DNA of 64,000 nt, taken from positions 1,364,001 to 1,428,000 of the forward strand of contig NZ_CP143542.1 of assembly GCF_046237605.1 (NCBI RefSeq), in the 5' to 3' direction. The notes beneath the pieces are model-generated. The model searched no databases, was not told the origin of the DNA, and saw only the letters and a program-made list of their open reading frames with translations. The position numbers were made by a program, and so were the translations under genes. Origin of the DNA: Paraperibacillus marinus. Lineage in GTDB: Bacteria; Bacillota; Bacilli; Bacillales; DSM-1321. This document shows, piece by piece, positions 7,301 through 14,284 of this stretch. Numbering within the stretch: position 1 is the stretch's first letter; each line of letters opens with the position of its first letter.

Positions 7301-7731
7301 GTGAAATCAGGGATGCCGAGACAGCCCGCATCGCGGTGAGGGCCTCATTGACCGGCCATCTTATCCTTTCGACCATGCATACCCGGGATGCTAAAGGCGC
7401 CGTCTACCGGCTGCTGGAATTCGGTCTGAGTCTGCATGAGATAAAGCAGACCCTGATTGCGGTGACAGCTCAGAGACTTCTTGAATTGAAGTGTCCCGTC
7501 TGCAAAGGGGAATGCAGCGGGAATTGCGGCAGAAGACTGAAAAGCAGGCGGGTCAGTGTATATGAACTGCTTTATGGGAAGACTCTGGGTGCCGTCATCG
7601 GAGAAGCAGAAGGAAAATCAGAAAAGTTCAAGCCAAGAGATCTCAAGGATGAAATCAGCAAGGCTGTTGCCCTTGGATATGTTACAGATGCGGAATTTTA
7701 CAGATGGGTCTATGAATATGAAAACGAGTAA
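7282..7731 (+). pseudogene. comGA: 3' fragment of comGA, competence traffic ATPase, split by the prophage
   Basis: About 149 residues of a GspE/PilB-type ATPase. Visible are GEIRDAETARIAVRASLTGH, the His-box region (STMHTRDAKGAVYRLLEFG) and the zinc-binding region with CPVCKGEC and GNCG. The N-terminal domain, Walker A and most of Walker B are missing and presumably lie left of the prophage. Without them it cannot power pseudopilus assembly. An ATG at 7294 could allow a short product but has no ribosome site. comGB overlaps its 3' end. Precise excision of the phage could restore the gene. Confidence 0.92.
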
Positions 7732-8749
7732 ATGGCAAGTGAAGGAACAGGCACTCTTTTTGATTGAGCTGGGAGAACTGCTGGAGCTTGGCTACTCGCT
7801 GCTTCATGCACTCCATTTCCTGCAGCTTAATAAAAGCACCAAAAAGGCAAGGGACCTGGATTACGCAGTGGAATTGTTAAGGGGCGGGCACCCGCTGCAC
7901 TCCGTTCTTGACTCCCTTGAATTCCATCGGAGCATGACCAGTTATGTGTTTTTTTCAGAACAGCACGGCATGCTTTCTTCCTCCTTAAAAGATGCTGGGA
8001 CATTTTGGCTGAAAAGAAGCCAGGATGGCGATAAGATAAAAAAACTCATGTTTTACCCCGTTTTGCTGCTCTTTTTTGCCCTTCTTGTTTTCTATGGATT
8101 CGATCGTATGCTCCTGCCAAAGTTCCAGATGCTGTTTTCATCCATGGATACCTCAGCCAATATATACCTCAATTCTGTGATAACTTTTTCTAAACTTATC
8201 AAGCTTTCACCCTATTTTTTGGGCGCTGCTATTGCGTTATGCTTCGCCGTCTACTTTATCTGGTACAAAAATTTGAATCCACTGAAGAAAATGGCGTTCC
8301 TCCTGAAAATCCCCATAGCCGGAAATTTTATCAGACTTTATACCACCCAGTTTTTCACCAGCCAGCTGAGCGGGCTCCTCACTGGGGGATTGTCCATCAA
8401 TGAGATTTTCCAGCTGTTTTCCAAAACAAAGCAGCAGCCGTTCTTTCACCAGCTGAGTAAAAAGATCCAGGCTGAGCTGACGAGGGGAAGTACTCTCGAA
8501 AGCATTCTATCAGGCCTGCCTTATTTCGAGAAAAATTTAGCTGCAATTACGGCAAGCGGCCAGAAGTATGGAAAGCTGGATAAGGAGCTTTACTATTACA
8601 GTAAAAAGCTTTTGTCAGTCATGGAAGAGCGGATAGAACTATACCAGCGGATCATACAGCCGGCCTTGTTTACCATTATCGGCCTGCTGATTGTCAGCAT
8701 TTATATGGCAGTGCTTATGCCGATGTATTCGCTGCTCAACACTTTATAG
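7718..8749 (+). CDS. comGB: ComGB, polytopic membrane platform protein of the competence pseudopilus
   Basis: 343 aa, two repeats of the GspF/T2SSF domain. Hydrophobic segments lie at about 115-137, 165-190 and 312-340, as in PilC/GspF proteins. It sits in the membrane and links the ATPase ComGA to the growing pseudopilus used for DNA uptake. The start is ATG 7718 or 7712, inside the end of comGA, showing translational coupling. Since comGA is split, expression now depends on read-through from the prophage side or on a local promoter. Confidence 0.9.
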   Translation: MKTSKWQVKEQALFLIELGELLELGYSLLHALHFLQLNKSTKKARDLDYAVELLRGGHPLHSVLDSLEFHRSMTSYVFFSEQHGMLSSSLKDAGTFWLKRSQDGDKIKKLMFYPVLLLFFALLVFYGFDRMLLPKFQMLFSSMDTSANIYLNSVITFSKLIKLSPYFLGAAIALCFAVYFIWYKNLNPLKKMAFLLKIPIAGNFIRLYTTQFFTSQLSGLLTGGLSINEIFQLFSKTKQQPFFHQLSKKIQAELTRGSTLESILSGLPYFEKNLAAITASGQKYGKLDKELYYYSKKLLSVMEERIELYQRIIQPALFTIIGLLIVSIYMAVLMPMYSLLNTL

Positions 8750-8763
8750 GAGGGGATTTTAGT

Positions 8764-9069
8764 ATGAATGAAAGGGGATTTACACTTATTGAAATGATGA
8801 TTGTCCTGCTGATCATTTCAGTATTATTAATCATTACGATCCCGAATATAACCAAAAATCAATCCACCATTCAGACAAAAGGGTGCGATGCATTTCTTCG
8901 GACCGTTGATGCCCAGATACAATCATATGAACTGGATAAAAATGCAAAACCGGACAGCATCGAAACCCTTAAAACAGATGGCTACTTGAAGCAGACAAGT
9001 TGTCCTGACGGCAGGGCTGTTGTAATAGGAGCAAATGGTGAGGCAGTCATCAAAAAAGAAGATTCTTAA
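8764..9069 (+). CDS. comGC: ComGC, major competence pseudopilin
   Basis: 101 aa. The prepilin signal ERGFTLIEMM shows cleavage by ComC between Gly5 and Phe6 and a hydrophobic N-helix (6-28). Cys41 and Cys80 could form the intramolecular disulfide known for ComGC. It forms the shaft of the competence pseudopilus after processing. The ATG follows AGGAGGGG closely after comGB, and comGD overlaps its end. Confidence 0.95.
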   Translation: MNERGFTLIEMMIVLLIISVLLIITIPNITKNQSTIQTKGCDAFLRTVDAQIQSYELDKNAKPDSIETLKTDGYLKQTSCPDGRAVVIGANGEAVIKKEDS

Positions 9070-9508
9070 AATCGCAGTCTTTAACCAAAAAGGCTTTACA
9101 TTCTCAGAGGCTCTGGTTGTCTTAACCATCTTCCTTTTGATTTCCGGTATAGTGCTCAACTTAAAGACGCACCCGCAGGAAACCTTTCAGGCTAAATTAT
9201 TTATAAGACAGTTCGCTGCCGATATCCTGCTTGCCCAACAATATGCCATGAGCAGCCAGTCAGTTCTGTTTGTGACAATCGATATGAATAGCCGCAGGTA
9301 CTCGGCGGGAAGCCTGACCGAAAAAATTTATACGAGGGAAATTCCGGATGAAATCGAACTGCATCCGGGGACGCTTGGAATGAAGTTTCATTTTACAGCT
9401 TCAGGCAATATCAGCAAAGCGGGAATTCTCCATATAAAATGCGGGAACCGCAGCTGGAAGATGACCTTTCAGCTTGGCAAGGGGAGGTTTTATCTCAATG
9501 AACAATAA
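9035..9508 (+). CDS. comGD: ComGD, minor competence pseudopilin
   Basis: 157 aa. A basic leader (KKKILKIAVFNQKG) precedes the prepilin cleavage site and hydrophobic helix FTFSEALVVLTIFLLISG. The remainder is a beta-rich pseudopilin head. The reading frame overlaps the end of comGC by 35 bases. It is a minor subunit thought to prime or cap the pseudopilus. Confidence 0.92.
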   Translation: MVRQSSKKKILKIAVFNQKGFTFSEALVVLTIFLLISGIVLNLKTHPQETFQAKLFIRQFAADILLAQQYAMSSQSVLFVTIDMNSRRYSAGSLTEKIYTREIPDEIELHPGTLGMKFHFTASGNISKAGILHIKCGNRSWKMTFQLGKGRFYLNEQ

Positions 9509-9833
9509 AGGATATATCTTTGCCGAGCTGCTGGCTTCGCTGGTCATTCTATGCATAATCATTTCTGCCTGGCTGCCCCTTTATTCAAAAATACAGGTGG
9601 ACAGAAAGGATAATACTCTTCGAATGCAAGCCAGGCATATGCTCGATAAAAATCTGATTCTCTCTGGAAGGGGAGACAGAAAAATGAGTGCTGGCACCTT
9701 TTCGATTGAAAATAAAGAATACAATTTTTCAATCCGGGCAGCAGGTGGATTCCCAGGCTACCAGGAGGGGTGCCTGACTTATTTGAATTTCAAGAAAAAG
9801 AGAGTGGAGCTTTGTGATTTATTCAAGGAATGA
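9498..9833 (+). CDS. comGE: ComGE, minor competence pseudopilin
   Basis: 111 aa from ATG 9498, which follows GGGGAGG and gives the short leader MNNKG expected for this family. The prepilin-like helix is YIFAELLASLVILCIIIS. The head is short with two cysteines near the end (GCLTY, LCDLF). The gene overlaps comGD and comGF, as in the compact comG operon of Bacillus. Confidence 0.88.
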   Translation: MNNKGYIFAELLASLVILCIIISAWLPLYSKIQVDRKDNTLRMQARHMLDKNLILSGRGDRKMSAGTFSIENKEYNFSIRAAGGFPGYQEGCLTYLNFKKKRVELCDLFKE

Positions 9834-10248
9834 CAGGGGGGTTACATTGATCGAAATGCTGTTGTGCCTGATGATTTTATCTGCTGTTTCAGCGCTGGTG
9901 CTGAGCTTGTTTGTTTATGTTAAAAAAGATATGGAAGTGAAGGGAAGCATCGATGAGATGGAATGGGAAGTATTCCTTGGACAGCTTAAGAAAGATGCCG
10001 CCTCAGCCTCCGGGATACATGTCCACTCCTCTGGGATAACCTTCTTTTTTAAAGACAAGGCGGTCATAGTGGAAAAATATCAGGACAAAATCAGGAGGAG
10101 GGTAGATGGTACGGGCCACGAAATCCTCCTGCAAAACATCAGCTCCTTTCAAGCCGTGGTGGAAACAGGCGGGCTGACTATTAAGGCTGGCGATAAAATG
10201 GGGTTTTCCATGGAGGGGTTTTTATGGGTGATGGCAGGCGGACCTTGA
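9814..10248 (+). CDS. comGF: ComGF, minor competence pseudopilin
   Basis: 144 aa from GTG 9814. The prepilin site is RGVTLIEMLLCLMILSAV with the conserved Glu. The rest matches the size of ComGF. It overlaps comGE by 20 bases and comGG by 25 bases. It is expected to pack with ComGD, ComGE and ComGG at the pseudopilus tip. Confidence 0.9.
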   Translation: MIYSRNDRGVTLIEMLLCLMILSAVSALVLSLFVYVKKDMEVKGSIDEMEWEVFLGQLKKDAASASGIHVHSSGITFFFKDKAVIVEKYQDKIRRRVDGTGHEILLQNISSFQAVVETGGLTIKAGDKMGFSMEGFLWVMAGGP

Positions 10249-10616
10249 TGGGAGAAAAGGGGAATGTTCTGCCCATGGTGATGGTTTTCTCATTTTTAGT
10301 ATGGATGGCGCTGATCGCGGCTATATCCCTCTTTGTTTCTGAGAAACAATTCTATTATGAGGCAGAAGAAAAGCTGAAAGCTGATTACATGCTGAGGCTC
10401 GGCAGCAGAGAACTGATTAAGATTATGGAACAAAAAGAAGGCCCTGCCGGCAATGGCTTTCTCTTTTACATGCATGGAGATCTTTACTACGAATGGAATC
10501 ATAAAGAAATCATAGAGGTCCATATGTATGCTTCAACCAAAAGCAATCGCAAAGCCGAAGCTGTATTTAAATATGACCCTGCACTTCAAAAAGTGATAGA
10601 ATGGACAGAAATATAG
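10224..10616 (+). CDS. comGG: ComGG, minor competence pseudopilin
   Basis: 130 aa. The N-terminus is unusual for a pilin: EKGNVLPMVMVFSFLVWMAL, with a Gly before a hydrophobic helix but no FTLIE motif, as in ComGG of other Bacillus. ATG 10224 is favoured by GGAGGGG 5 bases upstream; ATG 10248 overlapping the comGF stop is an alternative. It is the last comG gene, followed at once by aroK. Confidence 0.88.
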   Translation: MGDGRRTLMGEKGNVLPMVMVFSFLVWMALIAAISLFVSEKQFYYEAEEKLKADYMLRLGSRELIKIMEQKEGPAGNGFLFYMHGDLYYEWNHKEIIEVHMYASTKSNRKAEAVFKYDPALQKVIEWTEI

Positions 10617-10631
10617 CCTGAGGTGTTCATA

Positions 10632-11129
10632 ATGAAAGTCATTTATATTACCGGGTTCATGGGCTCGGGGAAAACAACAGTAGGCGCCATACTCGGAGAC
10701 ATGACCGGCCTGCCTGTCTATGATATCGACCAGGAAGTGATCAAAGCAGAAGGCATGAACATTTCCGAGATATTTGCTGATAAAGGGGAAGCCTATTTCA
10801 GACAGCGGGAAAGCGGGATGCTGAGGAGCCTGCCTGCAGCCGATGCCATCATAACAACCGGCGGCGGCACAGTGCTGCAGGAAGAAAACCGGAAGTACAT
10901 GAAGGAAAACGGAAGGGTAGTCTTTCTCGACTGCAGGATTGAAGAAATCGAGCGCCGCCTGGCAGCGGATTCAAGCAGACCGCTTTTGGCAGGGAATAAA
11001 AGAGCGGATCTCCGCCGCCTGTATGAGGAGAGGCTTCCTGTCTACAGGGAGGCGGAAATCACAATTTCCATAAACAGACAGACGGCAGAGGAAGCGGCCG
11101 CCGAGATCCTTCAGCGTATAGATCCTTGA
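10632..11129 (+). CDS. aroK: Shikimate kinase
   Basis: 165 aa from ATG 10632 (GAGGTG 6 bases upstream). The P-loop is GFMGSGKT at 8-15, followed by the shikimate-binding DIDQ and the TTGGGTV motif, and RPLL in the lid region. It phosphorylates shikimate at O3 in aromatic amino acid synthesis. It follows comGG directly, an order found in many Bacillaceae outside B. subtilis, and may share the comG transcript plus its own promoter. Confidence 0.95.
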   Translation: MKVIYITGFMGSGKTTVGAILGDMTGLPVYDIDQEVIKAEGMNISEIFADKGEAYFRQRESGMLRSLPAADAIITTGGGTVLQEENRKYMKENGRVVFLDCRIEEIERRLAADSSRPLLAGNKRADLRRLYEERLPVYREAEITISINRQTAEEAAAEILQRIDP

Positions 11130-11161
11130 GGGTTTGGGCATGCTGTATGCTGGGTGATTGT

Positions 11162-11341
11162 ATGTCAACAAATGATATTATAAAATTCATCACACAGCAG
11201 TTTGTCACATTTTTTAACCAGCCGAAGGAAGAGCGGAAGAAGGTGCGGCAGGAGAAGAAACAGTCACGCCCTCCGCTATCTTATAATTGGTTTGGCGTGA
11301 TTCCGATGGCGCTGTTGATGGTTATAAAAAAGAAGCAATAA
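11162..11341 (+). CDS. yqzE: YqzE family protein
   Basis: 59 aa from ATG 11162. The pattern STNDIIKFITQQF...QPKEERKK...NWFGVIPMAL is that of YqzE, a small basic protein found after the comG operon in Bacillus. Function unknown. A longer frame from 11126 would overlap aroK and has no ribosome site. The last codons are part of the terminator stem. Confidence 0.9.
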   Translation: MSTNDIIKFITQQFVTFFNQPKEERKKVRQEKKQSRPPLSYNWFGVIPMALLMVIKKKQ

Positions 11342-11385
11342 AAAGGGGGGCAGGAATGCTGCCCCCTTTTTATTGCTTCTTTTTT
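11327..11385. terminator. Very long bidirectional terminator overlapping the end of yqzE
   Basis: About 26 bp of stem: the yqzE end and GGGGGCAG pair with CTGCCCCC and its flank across loop GAATG, with a single G bulge. T-rich tracts occur on both strands. It ends the comG-aroK-yqzE transcript and can end leftward transcription of the peptide gene at 11,5xx. Confidence 0.9.
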
Positions 11386-11506
11386 TAAAGCAGGGACTAA
11401 GTTCTACTTCTTCAAGCTATTCGAAATCATTTGGTAGTTCATAGTTAGATAATATATCTGATAATACAAAAGAGGAGTAATGGTCCAAAGATGTATCTTT
11501 AATTAT

Positions 11507-11656
11507 TCAATGTAATGAGCCTGGATCATCTTCTTTGCTAAACATAATTGATGGGGCAGCTAAGTCATTTTGTTTGCCCAAATTTGTATTTATCGCTGTA
11601 GTATTGCCAATAGTTAAACTAAAAACAAAACATATAACAAGTATTATTTTTTTCAT
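11507..11656 (-). CDS. Secreted signal-peptide precursor next to RRNPP regulator (in-frame stop; frame resumes to 11417)
   Basis: ATG 11656 on the minus strand follows GGAGTGA. The 49-aa product has a classic export signal (MKKIILVICFVFSLTIGNTT, then A) and a polar tail ending FSKEDDPGSLH. It is divergent from a PlcR-type regulator, the layout of peptide/receptor pairs such as PapR/PlcR. After its TGA the same frame stays open for 29 more codons to a TAG at 11417-11419 and ends NYELPNDFE. That end is similar in character to the mature PapR peptides, which end in LPFE-like residues. The gene may thus be a 79-codon precursor broken, or recoded, at the TGA. Confidence 0.7.
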   Translation of the reverse strand: MKKIILVICFVFSLTIGNTTAINTNLGKQNDLAAPSIMFSKEDDPGSLH

Positions 11657-11790
11657 ACAATCACTCCGTAATAAAATTTATAGTAATTTTATCACATGCA
11701 TTAATGAACCTTTAGACCTATTAAAAGCGAAAAATGAACAAATTTGAGAAAAAATGTCTATATTTTTGTAACTAACAATATAAAATATAA

Positions 11791-11802
11791 ATATAGCTAT
11801 AT
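11791..11802. promoter_or_regulatory. Palindrome upstream of the RRNPP regulator
   Basis: ATATAGCTATAT is a perfect 12-bp palindrome just before the ribosome site of the regulator and in the control region shared with the peptide gene. It resembles the ACTATATC elements at 12752 and 12793. It could be an autoregulatory operator. Confidence 0.4.
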
Positions 11803-11817
11803 ATCGGAGGGATAAGT

Positions 11818-12678
11818 TTGGAATTTGCACTGAAGTTACTAGGCGAAAGAATTAAGTTTCTTCGCAAGGAACAGCAATTGTCTCAAAAGGAGTTGTGTAC
11901 TGGTATATGTTCGCAGCCCTACCTAAGTGATATTGAAAAGGGCTATACATCACCATCAGCTTTTGTTTTACAACATATAGCTTCCAGGCTAGGAGTTTCG
12001 ATAACATATTTATTAAATGAAGATGTAGAAGAAGACTATATTAACAACACAATTGAGTTAATCCGAAAAGAAGTTACTAAGCGTGATTATAAAAAAGTAG
12101 ATGAATTATTGAAATTAGAAAAAAACATTTTTATGAAAAAAGACTCTTTAAGTCAATTTTATTATTGGCATAAGGGGATGTGCCAATTTTATCTCCATGG
12201 TAATATTGATGGTTCTTTGGCGATGTATGATAAAGCATTGAAATTAAAAGTTGTACCTTATTATAATTTTAGCAAATTAGAAATTATGATTAGTAAGGCT
12301 AATATTTATAAGGACGCTAATTTACATGTAAAAGCAATCGAACTGTATAATTATATAGAAAATTATTTAAAAAGGATTCCAGAAAAGCTTGAACCTAAGA
12401 TGTATATACGTCTTTTATATAATCATACTAGAGCGTTAAGACAGGTGGGTCAGTTTACGGAGTCGCTAGAGAAATGTATGAAAGGTATAAGATTTTGCTT
12501 AGATTTCGATCTAATGTATGGATTAGGAGATTTGTTTTTCCAACAAGGATTAATATATAAACATTTAAAAATATTATCTCTATCAAAAATAGCTTTTGAG
12601 AAGGCTGGGTTGGTTTATAATCTTAATGAAAGGATAGATTTATTAAAAATGGTAGATAAAGAGATATCCAATCTTTAA
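11818..12678 (+). CDS. RRNPP (PlcR-type) peptide-responsive regulator: HTH plus TPR repeats
   Basis: 286 aa. An XRE helix-turn-helix occupies about 6-62 (LGERIKFLRKEQQLSQKELC...SQPYLSDIEKGYTSPS), followed by helical TPR-like repeats to the end (DYKKVDELLKLEKN, AMYDKALKLK, HVKAIELYNYIENY, KIAFEKAGLVYN). Length and layout match PlcR/NprR/PrgX-like receptors that bind re-imported signal peptides. TTG 11818 follows GGAGGGA. The neighbour on the opposite strand encodes a candidate signal precursor, and the next genes downstream look like a RiPP cluster, so it probably controls that cluster. The gene appears intact. Base composition is much more AT-rich than flanking core genes, suggesting acquisition. 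Confidence 0.87.
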   Translation: MEFALKLLGERIKFLRKEQQLSQKELCTGICSQPYLSDIEKGYTSPSAFVLQHIASRLGVSITYLLNEDVEEDYINNTIELIRKEVTKRDYKKVDELLKLEKNIFMKKDSLSQFYYWHKGMCQFYLHGNIDGSLAMYDKALKLKVVPYYNFSKLEIMISKANIYKDANLHVKAIELYNYIENYLKRIPEKLEPKMYIRLLYNHTRALRQVGQFTESLEKCMKGIRFCLDFDLMYGLGDLFFQQGLIYKHLKILSLSKIAFEKAGLVYNLNERIDLLKMVDKEISNL

Positions 12679-12697
12679 TTAAGTCATATTCTTAACC

Positions 12698-12720
12698 AAA
12701 CCCCACTGGGGTTTTTTTTT
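12698..12720 (+). terminator. Terminator of the RRNPP regulator gene
   Basis: AAACCCC / GGGGTTT stem with loop ACT, followed by more T residues. Confidence 0.9.
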
Positions 12721-12750
12721 GTCTGACCTTTTAAAGAAATTTTTAAGAAC

Positions 12751-12800
12751 AACTATATCGGATATGAACAATATTGCTATTTCTTAAATATAACTATATC
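12751..12800 (+). promoter_or_regulatory. Two AACTATATC direct repeats upstream of the RiPP-like genes
   Basis: AACTATATC occurs at 12751-12759 and 12792-12800, 41 bases apart (about four helical turns). TTGCTA (12774 region) and TATCTA 17 bases later could be a promoter overlapped by the second repeat. These are candidate sites for the RRNPP regulator. Confidence 0.4.
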
Positions 12801-12834
12801 TATTAAAAGATAGGATACTATTAGTAAATATAAG

Positions 12835-12865
12835 GAAACTGCAGTTTCTAAGTCTTTATAGACTT
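12835..12865 (+). promoter_or_regulatory. Two palindromes in the leader of the 22-codon ORF
   Basis: GAAACTGCAGTTTC (12835-12848) is a perfect 14-bp palindrome and AAGTCT(TTAT)AGACTT (12850-12865) is a 6-bp hairpin directly after it. They may be operators or a structured 5' leader. Confidence 0.4.
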
Positions 12866-12939
12866 AATTTCTACGCTTTTTACCTTTTTTATTTATTTAT
12901 TTTAATAGTAATATTTATTCAAGAGAGGAGGTGAGAAGA

Positions 12940-13008
12940 TTGAAAAAGAAAGGTACTCCAGTGAAAATGGCTGTTTGTATTGGTTTTGATTGGCAAGTTT
13001 ACAGATAA
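12940..13008 (+). CDS. Candidate RiPP precursor peptide, 22 aa
   Basis: A TTG at 12940 lies 5 bases after AGGAGGTGA, nearly full complementarity to 16S rRNA. It opens 22 codons ending in TAA. The product begins with a basic leader-like part (MKKKGTPVKM) followed by AVCIGFDWQVYR, with one Cys, one Trp and one Tyr. It sits between an RRNPP regulator and an MccB-like enzyme and is separated from the latter by a hairpin that could favour its expression. These are the usual marks of a modified-peptide precursor. MccA-type substrates end in Asn, which this peptide does not, so the chemistry would differ. Assignment is inference. Confidence 0.55.
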   Translation: MKKKGTPVKMAVCIGFDWQVYR

Positions 13009-13020
13009 TATTATTAATAA

Positions 13021-13058
13021 AAACTATAAAATCATTTTTTGGTTTTATAGTTTTTTTT
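13021..13058 (+). terminator. Attenuator-like hairpin between the 22-codon ORF and the MccB-like gene
   Basis: AAACTATAAAA pairs perfectly with TTTTATAGTTT (11 bp, loop 11) and is followed by a T run. The ribosome site AGGAGG of the next gene lies just after it. Partial termination here would give more short-ORF transcript than enzyme transcript. Confidence 0.7.
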
Positions 13059-13072
13059 ATACAGGAGGAAAT

Positions 13073-13384
13073 ATGTTAGAAATTAGACCTTATTTAAAAG
13101 TATACATAAATCATAGGACTAAAGAGGTCATTATATCGCGACCGATAACAGATAAAGATAATGGACTCATTTATGAATTAACTGATATTGGTTATGAAAT
13201 CTTTTTAAATCTAGATAAGCCTATTTCATTAAAAGAATTAGAAATTCGTATATTAACGAAATTTCCGTATGGTGAACAAGAATTTGAAGGAATTATACAA
13301 TTCTTATTTAGTGAAAAGATTATTACAATAAAAAAAGAACTAGATCACATTAACCCTCAATTAGTTGATCAATACGATCGTTAA
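13073..13384 (+). CDS. MccB-like protein, N-terminal part: RRE/peptide-clamp domain, ends at in-frame TAA
   Basis: 103 aa from ATG 13073 (AGGAGG upstream). The pattern YLKVYINHRTKEVIISRP...YELTDIGYEIFLNLDKPIS...IQFLFSEKIITI is a small three-strand plus winged-helix fold like the PqqD/RRE peptide-binding domain at the N-terminus of MccB. The frame ends LVDQYDR-TAA. The very next codons in the same frame (INLWSEFETEKM...) continue into the adenylation domain, with no change of frame. In MccB the equivalent place reads RYSRN, so one codon has most likely become a stop (CAA to TAA is the simplest change). It could be a broken gene, a recoding site or a sequence error. Confidence 0.75.
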   Translation: MLEIRPYLKVYINHRTKEVIISRPITDKDNGLIYELTDIGYEIFLNLDKPISLKELEIRILTKFPYGEQEFEGIIQFLFSEKIITIKKELDHINPQLVDQYDR

Positions 13385-13417
13385 ATAAATCTATGGTCTG
13401 AATTTGAAACAGAAAAG

Positions 13418-14194
13418 ATGTCACGCTATGATATCCAACAAAAAATTATGGATAGCAAAGTGATGATTATTGGAACCGGGACTATAGGTGCTTCTATGGT
13501 TATGAACTTAGCCACTTATGGAATTAGCAAGTTCATTTTAGTTGATGATGATGTCGTGGATAAGAGTAATTTAAGGAGACAACCCCATTTTGACTTTTCA
13601 GATATAGGTGTGTATAAGGTTGATGCATTAAAGAAAAAGATAAAATTCCGAAATGAAAATACAGTAGTTGTAGGTCTAAAGGAAAAAATAAAAAGTTATC
13701 ATAGACTCTTAGATATAAGCAATATTTATCCCGATATTGACATCATTATTTTTGCTGGTGACAGCGGAAACATGCAAAGGATAATCAAAAATGATAAAGC
13801 CACTTTAGAATACTCTTTAACTCGTTTAGCTGACGAAAAGAATATACCGATTTCATTTACAGGTGGTTATGTCGGGCATACAGGAAGAATATTTCCACTA
13901 TACATTCCAGGAAAAAGTCATAAATTACAGTGTGTTCTTAAGCAAATTACGCAGGAAGAATCTTCATATGAAGGATATGAACCTTTGGGGAATAATAACT
14001 TTATTTTGAGTAGCACAACAGAAATGGCAGGTAACGTAGCTAATGTAGCATCCTTTGAAATTATTAAATATTTAAGCTCAGTTATGCCTATATATTTAAT
14101 TAATAAAGTAATGTATCTAGAATATTCAAGCTATCAAGCAGATGTATTAGAATGTGCTGTTACAACTTGTAATTGCAGCATGCAACTTGTTTAA
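13418..14194 (+). CDS. MccB/ThiF-like E1 adenylating enzyme, C-terminal part after in-frame stop
   Basis: 258 aa from ATG 13418; the open frame in fact begins right after the TAA at 13382-13384. The nucleotide site is VMIIGTGTIGASM, with VDDDVVDKSNLRRQPHF supplying the Asp and Arg that bind ATP in E1-like enzymes, and PLYIPGKSHKLQC matching the PLYVPGKTGCYEC segment of MccB. C-terminal cysteines (LECAVTTCNCS) look like a remnant of the zinc site. MccB adenylates the C-terminus of a short peptide. No ribosome site precedes the ATG, so separate translation is doubtful. Together with the upstream RRE part it would form a protein of about 373 residues, close to MccB. Confidence 0.82.
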   Translation: MSRYDIQQKIMDSKVMIIGTGTIGASMVMNLATYGISKFILVDDDVVDKSNLRRQPHFDFSDIGVYKVDALKKKIKFRNENTVVVGLKEKIKSYHRLLDISNIYPDIDIIIFAGDSGNMQRIIKNDKATLEYSLTRLADEKNIPISFTGGYVGHTGRIFPLYIPGKSHKLQCVLKQITQEESSYEGYEPLGNNNFILSSTTEMAGNVANVASFEIIKYLSSVMPIYLINKVMYLEYSSYQADVLECAVTTCNCSMQLV

Positions 14195-14284
14195 TTTGTT
14201 GGGCTTTTTATGTTCATCACAGTTCATCTAATAACTTTAAATTATTCTAATTAATGAAGGGGATAATGGTTAAGGAGGATAAGC

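Noticed and set aside
11535..11747. Plus-strand open frame of 70 codons
   Set aside because: It is the antisense shadow of the signal-peptide gene and has no ribosome site.
13073..14194. True microcin C (MccA/MccB) operon
   Set aside because: The enzyme is MccB-like, but the candidate precursor lacks the terminal Asn and no MccC exporter or MccD/E gene is present; I keep only the broader MccB-like label.
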